Below are positions 1 to 7,176 of a stretch of DNA of 16,371 nt, piece after piece. The notes below the pieces were generated by a model. It did no database searches. It was not told the DNA's origin and saw nothing but the letters and a program-made list of their open reading frames with translations. The position numbers were made by a program, and so were the translations under genes. How positions within the stretch are numbered: the first letter of the stretch is position 1; the number at the start of each line of letters is the position of its first letter. Source of the stretch: JAUVIB01 sp964424545 (GTDB lineage: Bacteria; Calditrichota; Calditrichia; Calditrichales; Calditrichaceae); the NCBI GenBank assembly GCA_964424545.1, contig CAYRJN010000082.1:1-16371 (forward strand). The letters are read 5' to 3'.

Positions 1-1143
1 CGCACTGTAATTTTTACATTTGATTTTATATAGATAAAGGCCCCCCGGCAAATTTTCGCCGTTAAAAATAATGGAATGAGCTCCTCTGTTTTGAAAGGCG
101 TTCAATAATACAGCGACTCGCCGGCCGAGGGTATTATAAACGGATATTGTTACGCGTTCGGGTTCGGCGATATTGTAGCGTATAACGGTTGCGGGGTTAA
201 AGGGATTCGGATAATTTTGCGATAGAGAAAAATTAATGGCGTGGTTTGCCTCCGAACTCACGCTATTGGTAAGGCGTGGATAAAAATATAAGTGTGGGTG
301 CAAACCTTCGCTTATGGTGTAATATCCTGAAACGTCATGAGCCCAGCATACCGCTTCGCCTTGTGGCTCCTTAACATAGGGGAAAGTAAAAAGAGGATTT
401 TTCAATGCTTCGGCAACAGTTTGATCTTCGTCCCTTTGCCAGTAATAAATAACATTTTTTTTCTTAATCAAAATTTCCCTGCCGTCGGGAGAGATATCGC
501 CTCCGACAGCAGTATCGAATAATATACCGGTCGCAATATCGAGCGTATCCACATTCAAAGTCGGAGCGGAGTAGAAATCATAAGGCCACGGGACACCATA
601 CACTTTTGTCAAATTCTCTTTTGAGGCGATAAATATATCCAAGGTCAGCGGATCAATCATTAGCGTTTCTGCGTTATGGTTTCCGTCCACATATTGAAAA
701 GGTAACTTTTCTGCGCCGTAAAGCGCCGTGTCGATAGGCGTTTGATGCGGAGAAACGCATGGCTCGACTATGCGATAGATATACTTCACATTATAGCGAA
801 TCGAATTATCGCCGATATCGGCAATATAGATATATTGTTCTCCCTCAACGGGCCCCGGTCCGACAGCGATATCTTCCCAATCGCGGTTCTGTATCATCGC
901 AATGGTATATGTACCGAGATGTTTGCCTTTGGAATTAAAGGCAAATATTCTGTTTTTTCCGCCGGAATCGTTATGCGTCCAAAAAACGCCGGGGTTTTTT
1001 CTGCTCGCGGCGATTCCGGAAGCTTCGGTTATCAGGTCAGATTCAATTGTTCCCATATCTATGCGTTCGCCAAAATTTTGAGCTGTGGCACCGCTTAAAA
1101 AAATAGAAGTAAAAATAATTATCGTTGCAAAATGCGCTTTCAA
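1..1143 (-). CDS. Secreted beta-propeller-like protein with type IX secretion (Por) C-terminal sorting domain, partial
   Basis: The minus strand is open for 381 codons from a TTG at 1143 to the window edge. The TTG has a CGGAG Shine-Dalgarno 7 nt upstream. Residues 1-21 look like a signal peptide cut at ATA|Q. Residues 22 to about 300 carry motifs I associate with a conserved family of secreted propeller-like proteins: THNDSG (56-61), NRDWEDIAVGPGP (86-98) and YIADIGDN (106-113). From about 303 to the edge runs a sorting-domain-like segment: SLSQNYPNPFNPATVIRY, then V.ISVYNTLGRRVAVLL and LPGGLYLYKIK. Domains of this type usually end a few residues after this point, so probably only about 5-15 C-terminal residues are missing. 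The protein is inferred to be exported across the inner membrane by Sec and across the outer membrane by T9SS, then anchored or released. Its substrate is unknown; phytase-esterase-like or carbohydrate-binding roles cannot be told apart here. Confidence 0.85.
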   Translation of the reverse strand, partial: MKAHFATIIIFTSIFLSGATAQNFGERIDMGTIESDLITEASGIAASRKNPGVFWTHNDSGGKNRIFAFNSKGKHLGTYTIAMIQNRDWEDIAVGPGPVEGEQYIYIADIGDNSIRYNVKYIYRIVEPCVSPHQTPIDTALYGAEKLPFQYVDGNHNAETLMIDPLTLDIFIASKENLTKVYGVPWPYDFYSAPTLNVDTLDIATGILFDTAVGGDISPDGREILIKKKNVIYYWQRDEDQTVAEALKNPLFTFPYVKEPQGEAVCWAHDVSGYYTISEGLHPHLYFYPRLTNSVSSEANHAINFSLSQNYPNPFNPATVIRYNIAEPERVTISVYNTLGRRVAVLLNAFQNRGAHSIIFNGENLPGGLYLYKIKCKNYSA

Positions 1144-1241
1144 TGTAATACTCCGTTTTTTAATTTTTTTAAAGATGTTTTGGTTAAAGCTAAATAAAAA
1201 GCCCTAAAAAAATAGTTTAAAAAAGGTGATTTGAATTTGTT

Positions 1242-2678
1242 TTACGGTAATAGCGAGATAAATTTTTTATACACACTATAACGCTTTAGTATTTCGGATA
1301 CATAATTTACAGGCTCTTCGCCACGGCAATAGCCGAATTTAACCACAGGGTCGTCAAAATATTTACGATGCGATTTCATTAATAAATAATAGGCGGTATT
1401 GTCATCCCAGAGTAGTGGATTTTTACCGTATTTTTTTGCCAGCGCTTGAGCATCGCGAACATGACCCTGCCCCGTATTATAAGAGGCCAATACAAATTTA
1501 ATGCGCTCCAAACTATCGGGGATATCTTTCCAATAATTTTGCAGCCAACGAATAAAGTTGACGCCAGCTTTGATATTGTCGTTAGGATTGTAAATGTTTC
1601 TTGCTTCGAAATGCCGTGCGGTTTTGGGCAACAGCTGCATTAAACCAACAGCGCCGATCCATGATTTCTCCCGCGGATTAAATTTCGATTCCTGATAAAT
1701 CAGGGAGGCGAGAAGGCGCCAATCCCAGTTAATTTTTTGCGCATATTGTTTTATGATAGGGTCGTATTTTGAGATTTTTCCTCCGGTAAGACTCAAATAT
1801 TCGCTGTGCATCCTTTTCTTATATTTATTGCGTTCCGTAAAATATTTGTTGTATATTACTTGAAAATCAGCGGTTTTTTTAATTTTTTGCAGCCAATTGT
1901 TCACCTTTTCAAGCAGCAGCGGCGAAGTTTTTCGAACTGCCCAAGCGGTTCGCTGCGGGAGACTGATTTTTGTATTAACGTCGATATTTTTGTAATAAGC
2001 GCTGTTTAGCTCGGCGATATTATTATCGGCAATAGTATATTCTATCTCGCCACGGTCCACCATCCTTATTAAATCACTTACGCTGTATTCGGTGGACATG
2101 GGGATAATATCAATATTGCCTCCGATTTCATCGGATAGGTTTTGCAAACGTTTATAATATACGGAGCTTTTACGTATGGTAATTTTTTTACCGATTAAAT
2201 CAAGGGGAGAGCGGATTAATTGTTTCTCAATCTCATGGAGTTTCATTTTTCTCCAGTTGCGCGGTTTGCGTTGGACAAGCACCTGGAAGACCACATTAAG
2301 TCTTTTGCTGAAAGCCGCCTTTTGCAGGCGCTCTTTGGTTACGGTTAAATTGTGAGCGATTATATCGCCTTCGCCTCTGTTTAATTTAATAAACATGGAA
2401 TCGAGACTTTTAATTAGTTTAATTTCCAGCTCAAGGTTTAAATCTTTGCATAATCGTTGTAGCAGCTCATATTCATAACCCATGGGCTGACCTTTATAAA
2501 TAAAATAGCTGATGGCATTGTAACCGGTTAAGGCAATAAGTTTACCTCTTTGTTCAATCTCGGGATAATCTATGGTGGAGATTGTCGGAGCTTTTGCGGC
2601 AGTCTCTTTTTCCTTTGCATTACTACAGGAAAAAATGGCGGTGATAGTAATGATAAAAATTAAGATTAATAAGCGCAA
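1242..2678 (-). CDS. mltF: MltF-like membrane-bound lytic murein transglycosylase (lipoprotein)
   Basis: The 478-residue product has the MltF layout. An N-terminal lipoprotein signal ends in IFSC, with C18 as the predicted lipidated cysteine. An extracellular solute-binding family 3 domain spans about 40-280, and a soluble lytic transglycosylase (SLT) domain about 300-470. SLT motifs are intact: catalytic Glu330 in YQESKFNP, GLMQLLPKTA (345-354) and ASYNTGQGHV (398-407). Enzymes of this family cleave the MurNAc-GlcNAc bond of peptidoglycan with formation of 1,6-anhydroMurNAc, from the periplasmic face of a membrane. The solute-binding domain may regulate the enzyme through muropeptides or amino acids. 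E. coli MltF is 518 residues, so the length is near normal. The start is TTG, with AGGA upstream and no better in-frame ATG before the signal peptide. It lies 135 bp downstream of the redox pair and is separated from it by a terminator, so it is probably transcribed independently. Confidence 0.9.
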   Translation of the reverse strand: MRLLILIFIITITAIFSCSNAKEKETAAKAPTISTIDYPEIEQRGKLIALTGYNAISYFIYKGQPMGYEYELLQRLCKDLNLELEIKLIKSLDSMFIKLNRGEGDIIAHNLTVTKERLQKAAFSKRLNVVFQVLVQRKPRNWRKMKLHEIEKQLIRSPLDLIGKKITIRKSSVYYKRLQNLSDEIGGNIDIIPMSTEYSVSDLIRMVDRGEIEYTIADNNIAELNSAYYKNIDVNTKISLPQRTAWAVRKTSPLLLEKVNNWLQKIKKTADFQVIYNKYFTERNKYKKRMHSEYLSLTGGKISKYDPIIKQYAQKINWDWRLLASLIYQESKFNPREKSWIGAVGLMQLLPKTARHFEARNIYNPNDNIKAGVNFIRWLQNYWKDIPDSLERIKFVLASYNTGQGHVRDAQALAKKYGKNPLLWDDNTAYYLLMKSHRKYFDDPVVKFGYCRGEEPVNYVSEILKRYSVYKKFISLLP

Positions 2679-2709
2679 GGTAATCCTATTGTTTAGTTTC
2701 TAATATAAA

Positions 2710-2739
2710 AATATACAAAAAAGAGAGGATATATTGCAA
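2710..2739 (-). promoter_or_regulatory. Possible promoter for the mltF-like gene
   Basis: On the minus strand, TTGCAA (2739-2734) is followed after 18 nt by TATATT (2715-2710). The predicted transcript would start about 25 nt before the TTG start codon at 2678 and just after the upstream terminator. The match is to the general sigma-70 pattern. Some FCB-group bacteria use different promoter elements, so this is tentative. Confidence 0.3.
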
Positions 2740-2755
2740 CGGAGGTAATTTTTAC

Positions 2756-2790
2756 AATAAAAAAGGCGTTCGCTTTGACGGCAAACGCCT
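2756..2790 (-). terminator. Intrinsic terminator after the TlpA-like gene
   Basis: On the minus strand AGGCGTTTGC (2790-2781) can pair with GCGAACGCCT (2773-2764) around a 7-nt loop. This gives a 10-bp stem with one G-T wobble. It is followed at once by a T-rich run, TTTTTATT. The hairpin begins 24 nt after the stop codon of the TlpA-like gene, which is a typical rho-independent arrangement. Confidence 0.85.
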
Positions 2791-2813
2791 GTGTATTTAC
2801 TAAAGATGACGGT

Positions 2814-3398
2814 TTATAATAATGTTTTAATAAGTTCTTCGAAAAATTCTTTGGGTTTATAGCCGATTAAGTGATCAACAATATTGCCATCTCTGTCAAT
2901 AACAAAAGTAGTGGGGATGCTTCGGATACCTCCGATAGCTCTGCCGTAATCGTTAACAACCTGATCTCTATAATATACAATCGGATAATTAACATTATAG
3001 CTTTTTACAAAAGCGGGCACAACGGAAAGGTCCCCTTGATCTAAACTAACACCGATGATTTCCAAGCCCTGATCTTTATATTGCGAATAGAGTTCAATAA
3101 AACCTGGAATTTCAGCCTTGCACGGTGGACACCATGTTGCCCAAAAATCGAGGATAACAACTTTCCCCTGATAGTCGCTTAAGCTTATATCTTTACCGTC
3201 TACGCTTGTTAAAGTGAAATCGGGAGCCGCATTGGCGTTATCGCTTACCTTATTTTCTACTTGTTGCTGCGTTGTTTTTTGTGGCGCGGCTGTTTTATTT
3301 TCTTCCTTTTTGCCGCAGGAAAATAACAATACTCCGCTTAAAGCAATGACGATGGCGCTTATAAACAGAGAACGATTTGAATAATTTTTCTTTGACAT
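2814..3398 (-). CDS. TlpA/ResA-like lipoprotein thioredoxin
   Basis: The 194-residue protein has a lipoprotein signal ending in LLFSC (C28), a low-complexity linker at about 30-57, and a TlpA/AhpC-type thioredoxin fold at about 58-194. The active site is WCPPC (C90, C93) and the cis-proline is in SIPTTF (P162). WCPPC is usual for TlpA and ResA proteins, which reduce disulfides on the outer side of the inner membrane, for example during cytochrome c maturation. The actual client is unknown. The ATG has a strong AAGGAG site 6 nt upstream. It lies 50 nt after the PDO gene on the same strand and ends at a strong terminator, so the two genes probably share a transcript. Confidence 0.92.
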   Translation of the reverse strand: MSKKNYSNRSLFISAIVIALSGVLLFSCGKKEENKTAAPQKTTQQQVENKVSDNANAAPDFTLTSVDGKDISLSDYQGKVVILDFWATWCPPCKAEIPGFIELYSQYKDQGLEIIGVSLDQGDLSVVPAFVKSYNVNYPIVYYRDQVVNDYGRAIGGIRSIPTTFVIDRDGNIVDHLIGYKPKEFFEELIKTLL

Positions 3399-3448
3399 TC
3401 AACTCTCCTTGTTGATTCATAACAGTTTAGTTTATTTTTATATTTATT

Positions 3449-4105
3449 TTAATGCGAATAATACTCATGGTAAGCGCTGAGTACTTTTTGAATCATATGA
3501 TCTTCCGGTACGGCTCCTTCAATGGAAAAATCCTCGCCGATCATCGTGCGAGGTACGCCTCTTACTCCGTAACGCATGGAAAGCTCCGGGAATTCCGTCG
3601 CCTCGATCATGTCGCTTACTATTTGCTCGTTTTCAATGGCCATCTTATGACTTAATTTAACCGCTCTGGGACAATGGGGGCAAGTCGGCGTAACAAAAAC
3701 TTGTAAATGTATCTGTTTTTCAATTTTCTTGAGCATCTCTTTGCTTTGCGGCGTTAAGCCCGATTCCCCTTTTGAAATATCGACAATATCGTCCAATAAA
3801 GATGAATATTCATAACCCGAAGGTATGCCGTAAAAACGAATGCCGTAATCTTTTTCGCCCTCTATCACAATAGCCGGTGTTTTATCAATTTTATACTTTT
3901 CTACCTCATTTTTATCTTTGGAAAAATATTTAACATCCAATTCGATTTTACCCGATAGTTCACTGGTTTCATCCAATATTTGCAATGTGTCTCCGCAATA
4001 CTGACAGCCGATTTCTTGTGTAAAAAAAGTGATCTTTACTTTATTGGACAGCGACGAAAACATATTGCGTATATATTCTTTATCTTTATCCTGTAAAAAA
4101 GCCAT
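3449..4105 (-). CDS. Protein disulfide oxidoreductase (PDO), tandem glutaredoxin-like domains
   Basis: The 218-residue protein consists of two thioredoxin-fold units, each with its own CXXC: CQYC (C34, C37) and CPHC (C142, C145). A cis-proline follows in each, KTPAIV (P77) and GVPRTM (P185). Length, layout and the CQYC motif match the PDO family known from Pyrococcus and other thermophiles, in which the C-terminal site is generally the main redox centre. There is no signal peptide, so it should act in the cytoplasm, where PDOs are thought to form, reduce or rearrange disulfides with thioredoxin reductase. GGGAGG lies just upstream of the ATG at 4105. It is the first gene of a likely two-gene unit with the TlpA-like lipoprotein. 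A general 'thioredoxin family' label would also fit, but PDO is more specific. Confidence 0.88.
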   Translation of the reverse strand: MAFLQDKDKEYIRNMFSSLSNKVKITFFTQEIGCQYCGDTLQILDETSELSGKIELDVKYFSKDKNEVEKYKIDKTPAIVIEGEKDYGIRFYGIPSGYEYSSLLDDIVDISKGESGLTPQSKEMLKKIEKQIHLQVFVTPTCPHCPRAVKLSHKMAIENEQIVSDMIEATEFPELSMRYGVRGVPRTMIGEDFSIEGAVPEDHMIQKVLSAYHEYYSH

Positions 4106-4363
4106 CTTTCCTCCCGATTATCAATTCTTGAAAGTTTGATGCAACCTCTTCTAAAAGGATACAAGCAGGATTGGGACTTTCGTCGTGGCTCAAAGGCCGT
4201 TTTTAACGGGGATTGTTTGGTTTTACGAAAAAAATCGGCATATAAATTTTCTCATCCACATAGCGTTCAATTTACCTGTATGTATGGAGCCTGTTTGTAT
4301 CGGAATTTCAAAAAAAAACTATTTCGGACATTTTCATTTATTATTGTATTATTCTCAATTTTG

Positions 4364-4608
4364 AAATTATACATCGTTCATATAGGCCCTATTTTAAATT
4401 CTTCAATTTATCTGAGAAGGGCAATATTGGACTTTTTTGTTGCCGTTTCTACATTCTCCTCCTCCTTGTCATTCCCGATCCCGTATTGACGGGACGGGAA
4501 TCTAAATCTTGCTATTGTCTACATTCGGATTCCTTCTTTCGAAGGAATGACACGTTGACGATTCTACCCGTACTTTTTTCATTAATCACTTTGCGAAACT
4601 ATGTTCTT
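4364..4608. repeat. Dispersed intergenic repeat, copy A
   Basis: Three blocks here recur in the same order at 7177-7292. Block 1 is 4364-4386 (21 of 23 bases match 7177-7199). Block 2 is 4528-4560 (30 of 33 match 7210-7242). Block 3 is about 4587-4608, matching about 7269-7292 less exactly. Block 2 contains a perfect hairpin at 4529-4548, ATTCCTTC-TTTC-GAAGGAAT. Copy A is about twice as long as copy B and has an extra hairpin at 4471-4501. No open frame or transposase accompanies it, so it looks like a non-autonomous, MITE- or REP-like intergenic element. Confidence 0.65.
4471..4501. repeat. Imperfect hairpin within repeat copy A
   Basis: ATTCCCG and CCCGT on the left pair with ACGGG and CGGGAAT on the right around ATTG, with a small asymmetric bulge. 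This forms a 12-bp, GC-containing stem in otherwise AT-rich DNA. It starts with ATTCC like the hairpin at 4529-4548, so the two may be modules of one repeat family. It is absent from copy B. Confidence 0.6.
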
Positions 4609-4663
4609 AAAATAGAAGTTTTTCGGTTATTTCGCATTTTTTAATGGGCAAACGGTTTTTTCC

Positions 4664-4682
4664 TAAGCCGATATCCGGCTTA
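4664..4682. repeat. Short hairpin downstream of the CoA-binding gene
   Basis: TAAGCCG (4664-4670) and CGGCTTA (4676-4682) are perfect inverted arms around a 5-nt loop. The hairpin lies about 100 nt beyond the stop of the minus-strand CoA-binding gene. On that strand it is followed by A residues rather than T residues, so it is not a standard intrinsic terminator, though it could block RNA decay. Confidence 0.4.
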
Positions 4683-4778
4683 ACAATCTCAAATTTCAAA
4701 TCGCCAATTAAAAGATAGACAACATTTTTTTTGTTTTATAAGCGTTTACCATGTAAATAATTTCCAATAAAATTGAAT

Positions 4779-5186
4779 TTAAAAGCTGTTTATGGCATGT
4801 TCCACTTTTAAACAATGATTCATCACAACATTAAGCCTTGCTTGCAGCGCCTTTTTGGCGGCCTGTTCATTAATCACGCCTAATTGCATCCAAACGGTTT
4901 TCGCTTTGATGGCGACGGCGTCGTCCACAATAGGCTCGACATCCGACGGTTTTCTAAAGATATCGACGATGTCGATTTCTTTATCGATATCCGTTAGCCT
5001 TGGATAACATTTCAAGCCGAACACTTCCTCCAATCTGGGATTAACCGGAATAATCGTATAACCTGCGCTTATTAAATATTTGGCAACGTCGTAGCTTGGC
5101 CGATGGGTTTTATCGGAGATGCCGACCACGGCGATTGTTTTACTTTCTTTAAGAATTTGCGGTATGTTTTCGTTAATCTCTTTCAT
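4779..5186 (-). CDS. CoA-binding domain protein (YccU-like)
   Basis: The 135-residue protein is a single Rossmann-like CoA_binding domain. The nucleotide-binding beginning is TIAVVGISDKTHRPSYDVAK (17-36), then IIPVNP (45-50), and a C-terminal MNHCLKVEH (122-130) typical of the YccU family. These proteins bind CoA or acyl-CoA like the N-terminal part of succinyl-CoA synthetase alpha chains. Their cellular role is poorly known. Length is normal for the family. It follows the methyltransferase gene by 12 nt, and an AAGGA site lies about 8 nt before the ATG, so the two are probably co-transcribed. No regulatory element specific to it was seen. Confidence 0.88.
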   Translation of the reverse strand: MKEINENIPQILKESKTIAVVGISDKTHRPSYDVAKYLISAGYTIIPVNPRLEEVFGLKCYPRLTDIDKEIDIVDIFRKPSDVEPIVDDAVAIKAKTVWMQLGVINEQAAKKALQARLNVVMNHCLKVEHAINSF

Positions 5187-5198
5187 TATTAGTCCTTA

Positions 5199-5840
5199 TT
5201 ATTCCTTGATTAATTGGTGTATGGTTATTTTAATCGCATGATTATCCTGCTTTACCATTTCGTCGCTTGTTTTATCCCTAAAACCCGATTTAAGCAATTT
5301 TACAAAGAAATGTCTGGCAATGGGACGGTTTGGCTCGGCAATAATGATGTTCCCCCCTTTGGTTAGAAAACGGTTGAATAATTGCAGCAGCGGGTTAAAA
5401 AAACGATCTTCGTAAAGAATATCGGAAGCAATAATCACATCGTACGACGTTTTTAAATCGGGATTACGCCAATCCAATAGTTTGAATTCCGGTAAGGCAA
5501 GTCCGTTTAATAAAAAATTTTCCTTAATCATATTCAGAGCGTCTTGCTCATAATCGGTGGCGAGGAATGATTTGCTGTTAAGCGTGGCTATCGTAAGCGA
5601 AGTTAAGCCAAGACCGCTGCCCAACTCCAAAATGGTTTTTTGTTCAATGAGATTTACATTCTTAACGAGAAAACGGCTGAGACCGATTGCGGACGGCCAA
5701 AGTTCCGCCCAATAGGGAAGACGCTCGTCTTCGTTAAATTGTTCGTCGCTTACCTGATCGACGAGAGCGTCAAGGTTAGCGATGCGTTTTAGCCTGAATA
5801 TTTTATCGGCGACACTAAACTCTTGCGTAACTAATTCCAT
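5199..5840 (-). CDS. Class I SAM-dependent methyltransferase, METTL21/family-16-like
   Basis: The protein has a Rossmann methyltransferase fold. Numbered from the upstream TTG (5846), a PYWAELWPSA segment at 44-53 precedes motif I, LELGSGLGL (73-81), which binds SAM. An acidic residue, D98, follows in LATDYE, and the post-motif segment is IIASDILYED (138-147). The PYWAELWPSA segment plus ASDILYE resembles the lysine methyltransferase family 16 (METTL21-like), so a protein lysine substrate is plausible, but small-molecule substrates are possible. The open frame extends two codons further to the TTG, but no SD supports that start, so I place it at the ATG at 5840 (213 residues). It is the first gene of a pair with the CoA-binding protein. 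A TATAAT sequence lies on the minus strand at 5944-5939, without a clear -35 box. Confidence 0.8.
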   Translation of the reverse strand: MELVTQEFSVADKIFRLKRIANLDALVDQVSDEQFNEDERLPYWAELWPSAIGLSRFLVKNVNLIEQKTILELGSGLGLTSLTIATLNSKSFLATDYEQDALNMIKENFLLNGLALPEFKLLDWRNPDLKTSYDVIIASDILYEDRFFNPLLQLFNRFLTKGGNIIIAEPNRPIARHFFVKLLKSGFRDKTSDEMVKQDNHAIKITIHQLIKE

Positions 5841-5980
5841 TTTCAAATACTTTATTTCGTTGTTTTTTCTTTTATAAACAGATAACGAATAATAGGACTA
5901 AAAAATTCTGCTTTAAAAAAAATATGGACGCCAATTTCATTATACAATATTTGTATTTTGTTTACCCTTGTATTAAATTC

Positions 5981-5996
5981 GATTAATATATTAATC
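5981..5996. promoter_or_regulatory. Perfect 16-bp palindrome before the SGNH hydrolase gene
   Basis: GATTAATATATTAATC is a perfect palindrome ending about 20 nt before the ATG at 6016 and just before the AAGGAG ribosome-binding site. It overlaps a weak possible -10 element (TAATAT) that lies 17 nt after TTTACC. A dimeric repressor could bind here. Because it is made almost wholly of A and T, chance is also possible. Confidence 0.35.
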
Positions 5997-6015
5997 TAAT
6001 AAGGAGATAAACACG

Positions 6016-6696
6016 ATGAAACTTTTTATTGTTTTATTTATACTTTTATTTTCAATTGAATTTACAAGCGCGCAACAGCGTCAAAAAACAGCCGAAAAAC
6101 CGAAATTTTCACCCTTCTATTATCATAAAGTCAGCCATTTCAGAACGCTCCCTAACACAAAAGATGAGATTATTTTTCTCGGCAACAGCATAACTGATTA
6201 TTGCGAATGGGCGGAGCTGTTTCAAAATCCTAATGTAAAAAACAGGGGTATAAGCGGAGACGTAACCGACGGCGTATTGCTGCGCCTTGACGAAGTGACG
6301 GAATCGCAGCCGAAAAAAATATTTATTATGATCGGCATTAATGATCTTTCCCGCGGTAAAACGGAAGAGTATATATTTAATAATTATAAAAAGATTATCA
6401 ACCGTATAAAAAAAGAGAGTCCCAAAACGAAAATATATATTCAAAGCATTTTGCCCGTAAACGAGGCGCGCGGAAAGTATAAAAATCATACGAATAAAAC
6501 GCAAAACGTAATTTCTCTTAATAAGCAGCTCAAAGAATTGGCGCAGAATACGGCAAATGCTCAATATATTGATTTGTTTACAGCCTTTGCCGATAAAAAT
6601 CAACGCTTAAAATTGGAATATACGTTTGACGGCTTGCATTTGAACGGCGACGGTTATCTCTTATGGAAATCTATAATTGAGAAATATGTTAACTGA
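6016..6696 (+). CDS. Secreted SGNH/GDSL-family hydrolase
   Basis: The 226-residue protein has an N-terminal signal peptide (about 1-19, TSA|Q) and a complete set of SGNH blocks. Block I is FLGNSIT with nucleophile S58. Block II is NRGISGD with G78. Block III is IGIND with N109. Block V is FDGLHLN with D205 and H208. SGNH hydrolases are esterases or lipases acting on ester bonds of lipids, sugars or acetylated polymers. This form, with GNSIT and DGLHLN, resembles the acetylhydrolase and acylesterase-like members often found in Bacteroidota. It should act in the periplasm or outside the cell. The ATG follows AAGGAGA by about 9 nt. A GroES-like gene starts 23 nt after its stop, so the two may form an operon. 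Confidence 0.92.
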   Translation: MKLFIVLFILLFSIEFTSAQQRQKTAEKPKFSPFYYHKVSHFRTLPNTKDEIIFLGNSITDYCEWAELFQNPNVKNRGISGDVTDGVLLRLDEVTESQPKKIFIMIGINDLSRGKTEEYIFNNYKKIINRIKKESPKTKIYIQSILPVNEARGKYKNHTNKTQNVISLNKQLKELAQNTANAQYIDLFTAFADKNQRLKLEYTFDGLHLNGDGYLLWKSIIEKYVN

Positions 6697-6719
6697 AATA
6701 ATTGAAACGGATATAATGA

Positions 6720-7109
6720 ATGAATGCAAAAAAAGATATTATCGTAGTCGGCGACCGCATTTTAATACGCCCCTATGACGAACGCAATAAGACGGATTTC
6801 GGTATCTATCTACCGCCCGGCGTACAATCAAAAGAAAAAGTACAAAGCGGCATTGTTATAAAAACAGGGCCGGGTTATCCTTTGCCTGATTTTAATTCCG
6901 TCAGTGAAGAGCCATGGGAACGAAATCAGAGCGAACCTAAATATATGCCGTTGCAGGCCAAAGAAGGGGACTTGGCGATTTTTCTACGTAAAGCCGCCAT
7001 TGAAATTGAGCTTGAGAAAGAAAAATATCTTATTTTGCCGCAGGCGGCTATACTGCTGTTAATCCGTGAGGATTTGCTCGGCAGTTTGCAAGGTTCGGAA
7101 GAAGGATAG
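6720..7109 (+). CDS. Divergent GroES-like (Cpn10-fold) protein
   Basis: The 129-residue protein begins like GroES: VVGDRILIRPYDERNKTDFG (9-28), then GIYLPPGV at 28-35, where GroES has its mobile loop with the GroEL-contacting Ile-Val-Leu. Here the corresponding residues would be I29-Y30-L31. The end, KYLILPQAAILLLIRED (102-118), matches the last GroES strands. Between them lies a stretch not found in classic 95-residue GroES, GPGYPLPD to PWERNQ and YMPLQAKEGD (about 50-84). I recall this form as the 'co-chaperone GroES family' annotated in Bacteroidota, separate from the groES-groEL operon. No groEL is seen here. Whether it partners with GroEL is unknown. The SD before the ATG is weak. Confidence 0.8.
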   Translation: MNAKKDIIVVGDRILIRPYDERNKTDFGIYLPPGVQSKEKVQSGIVIKTGPGYPLPDFNSVSEEPWERNQSEPKYMPLQAKEGDLAIFLRKAAIEIELEKEKYLILPQAAILLLIREDLLGSLQGSEEG

Positions 7110-7176
7110 TTAGTTATAAATAGCGCTTAATTAACAGCATAGGAATTTCAAAGTTTACGCTATTACGTAATTTAAT

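Larger units (their letters stand above)
4106..4778. other. Gene-free interval with dispersed repeat and hairpins
   Basis: This 673-bp stretch separates two minus-strand units. An open frame on the plus strand (4136-4489) has an odd composition and its end lies inside a hairpin repeat, so I do not call it a gene. The interval holds repeat copy A (4364-4608), a short hairpin at 4664-4682, and AT-rich sequence. The promoter of the PDO gene should lie near 4110-4200 on the minus strand, but I saw no convincing elements. Confidence 0.6.

Noticed and set aside
742..1098. Plus-strand open frame of 118 codons
   Set aside because: It lies opposite the secreted propeller-like gene, whose translation is clearly protein-like. 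This one has no recognisable domain.
1144..1241. T- and A-rich stretch between the mltF-like gene and the secreted-protein gene, examined as a terminator or promoter
   Set aside because: There are T runs but no stable stem, and no convincing -35/-10 pair was found.
4136..4489. Plus-strand open frame of 117 codons in the gene-free interval
   Set aside because: No ribosome-binding site, unusual composition, and its end lies in repeat and hairpin sequence. No family resemblance.
6109..6603. Minus-strand open frame of 164 codons
   Set aside because: It is antisense to the SGNH hydrolase gene, which has all catalytic motifs.
7121..7166. Distant inverted repeat AATAGCG...CGCTATT after the GroES-like gene
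   Set aside because: Arms are only 7 bp with a long loop and no T run, so a terminator call is not supported.
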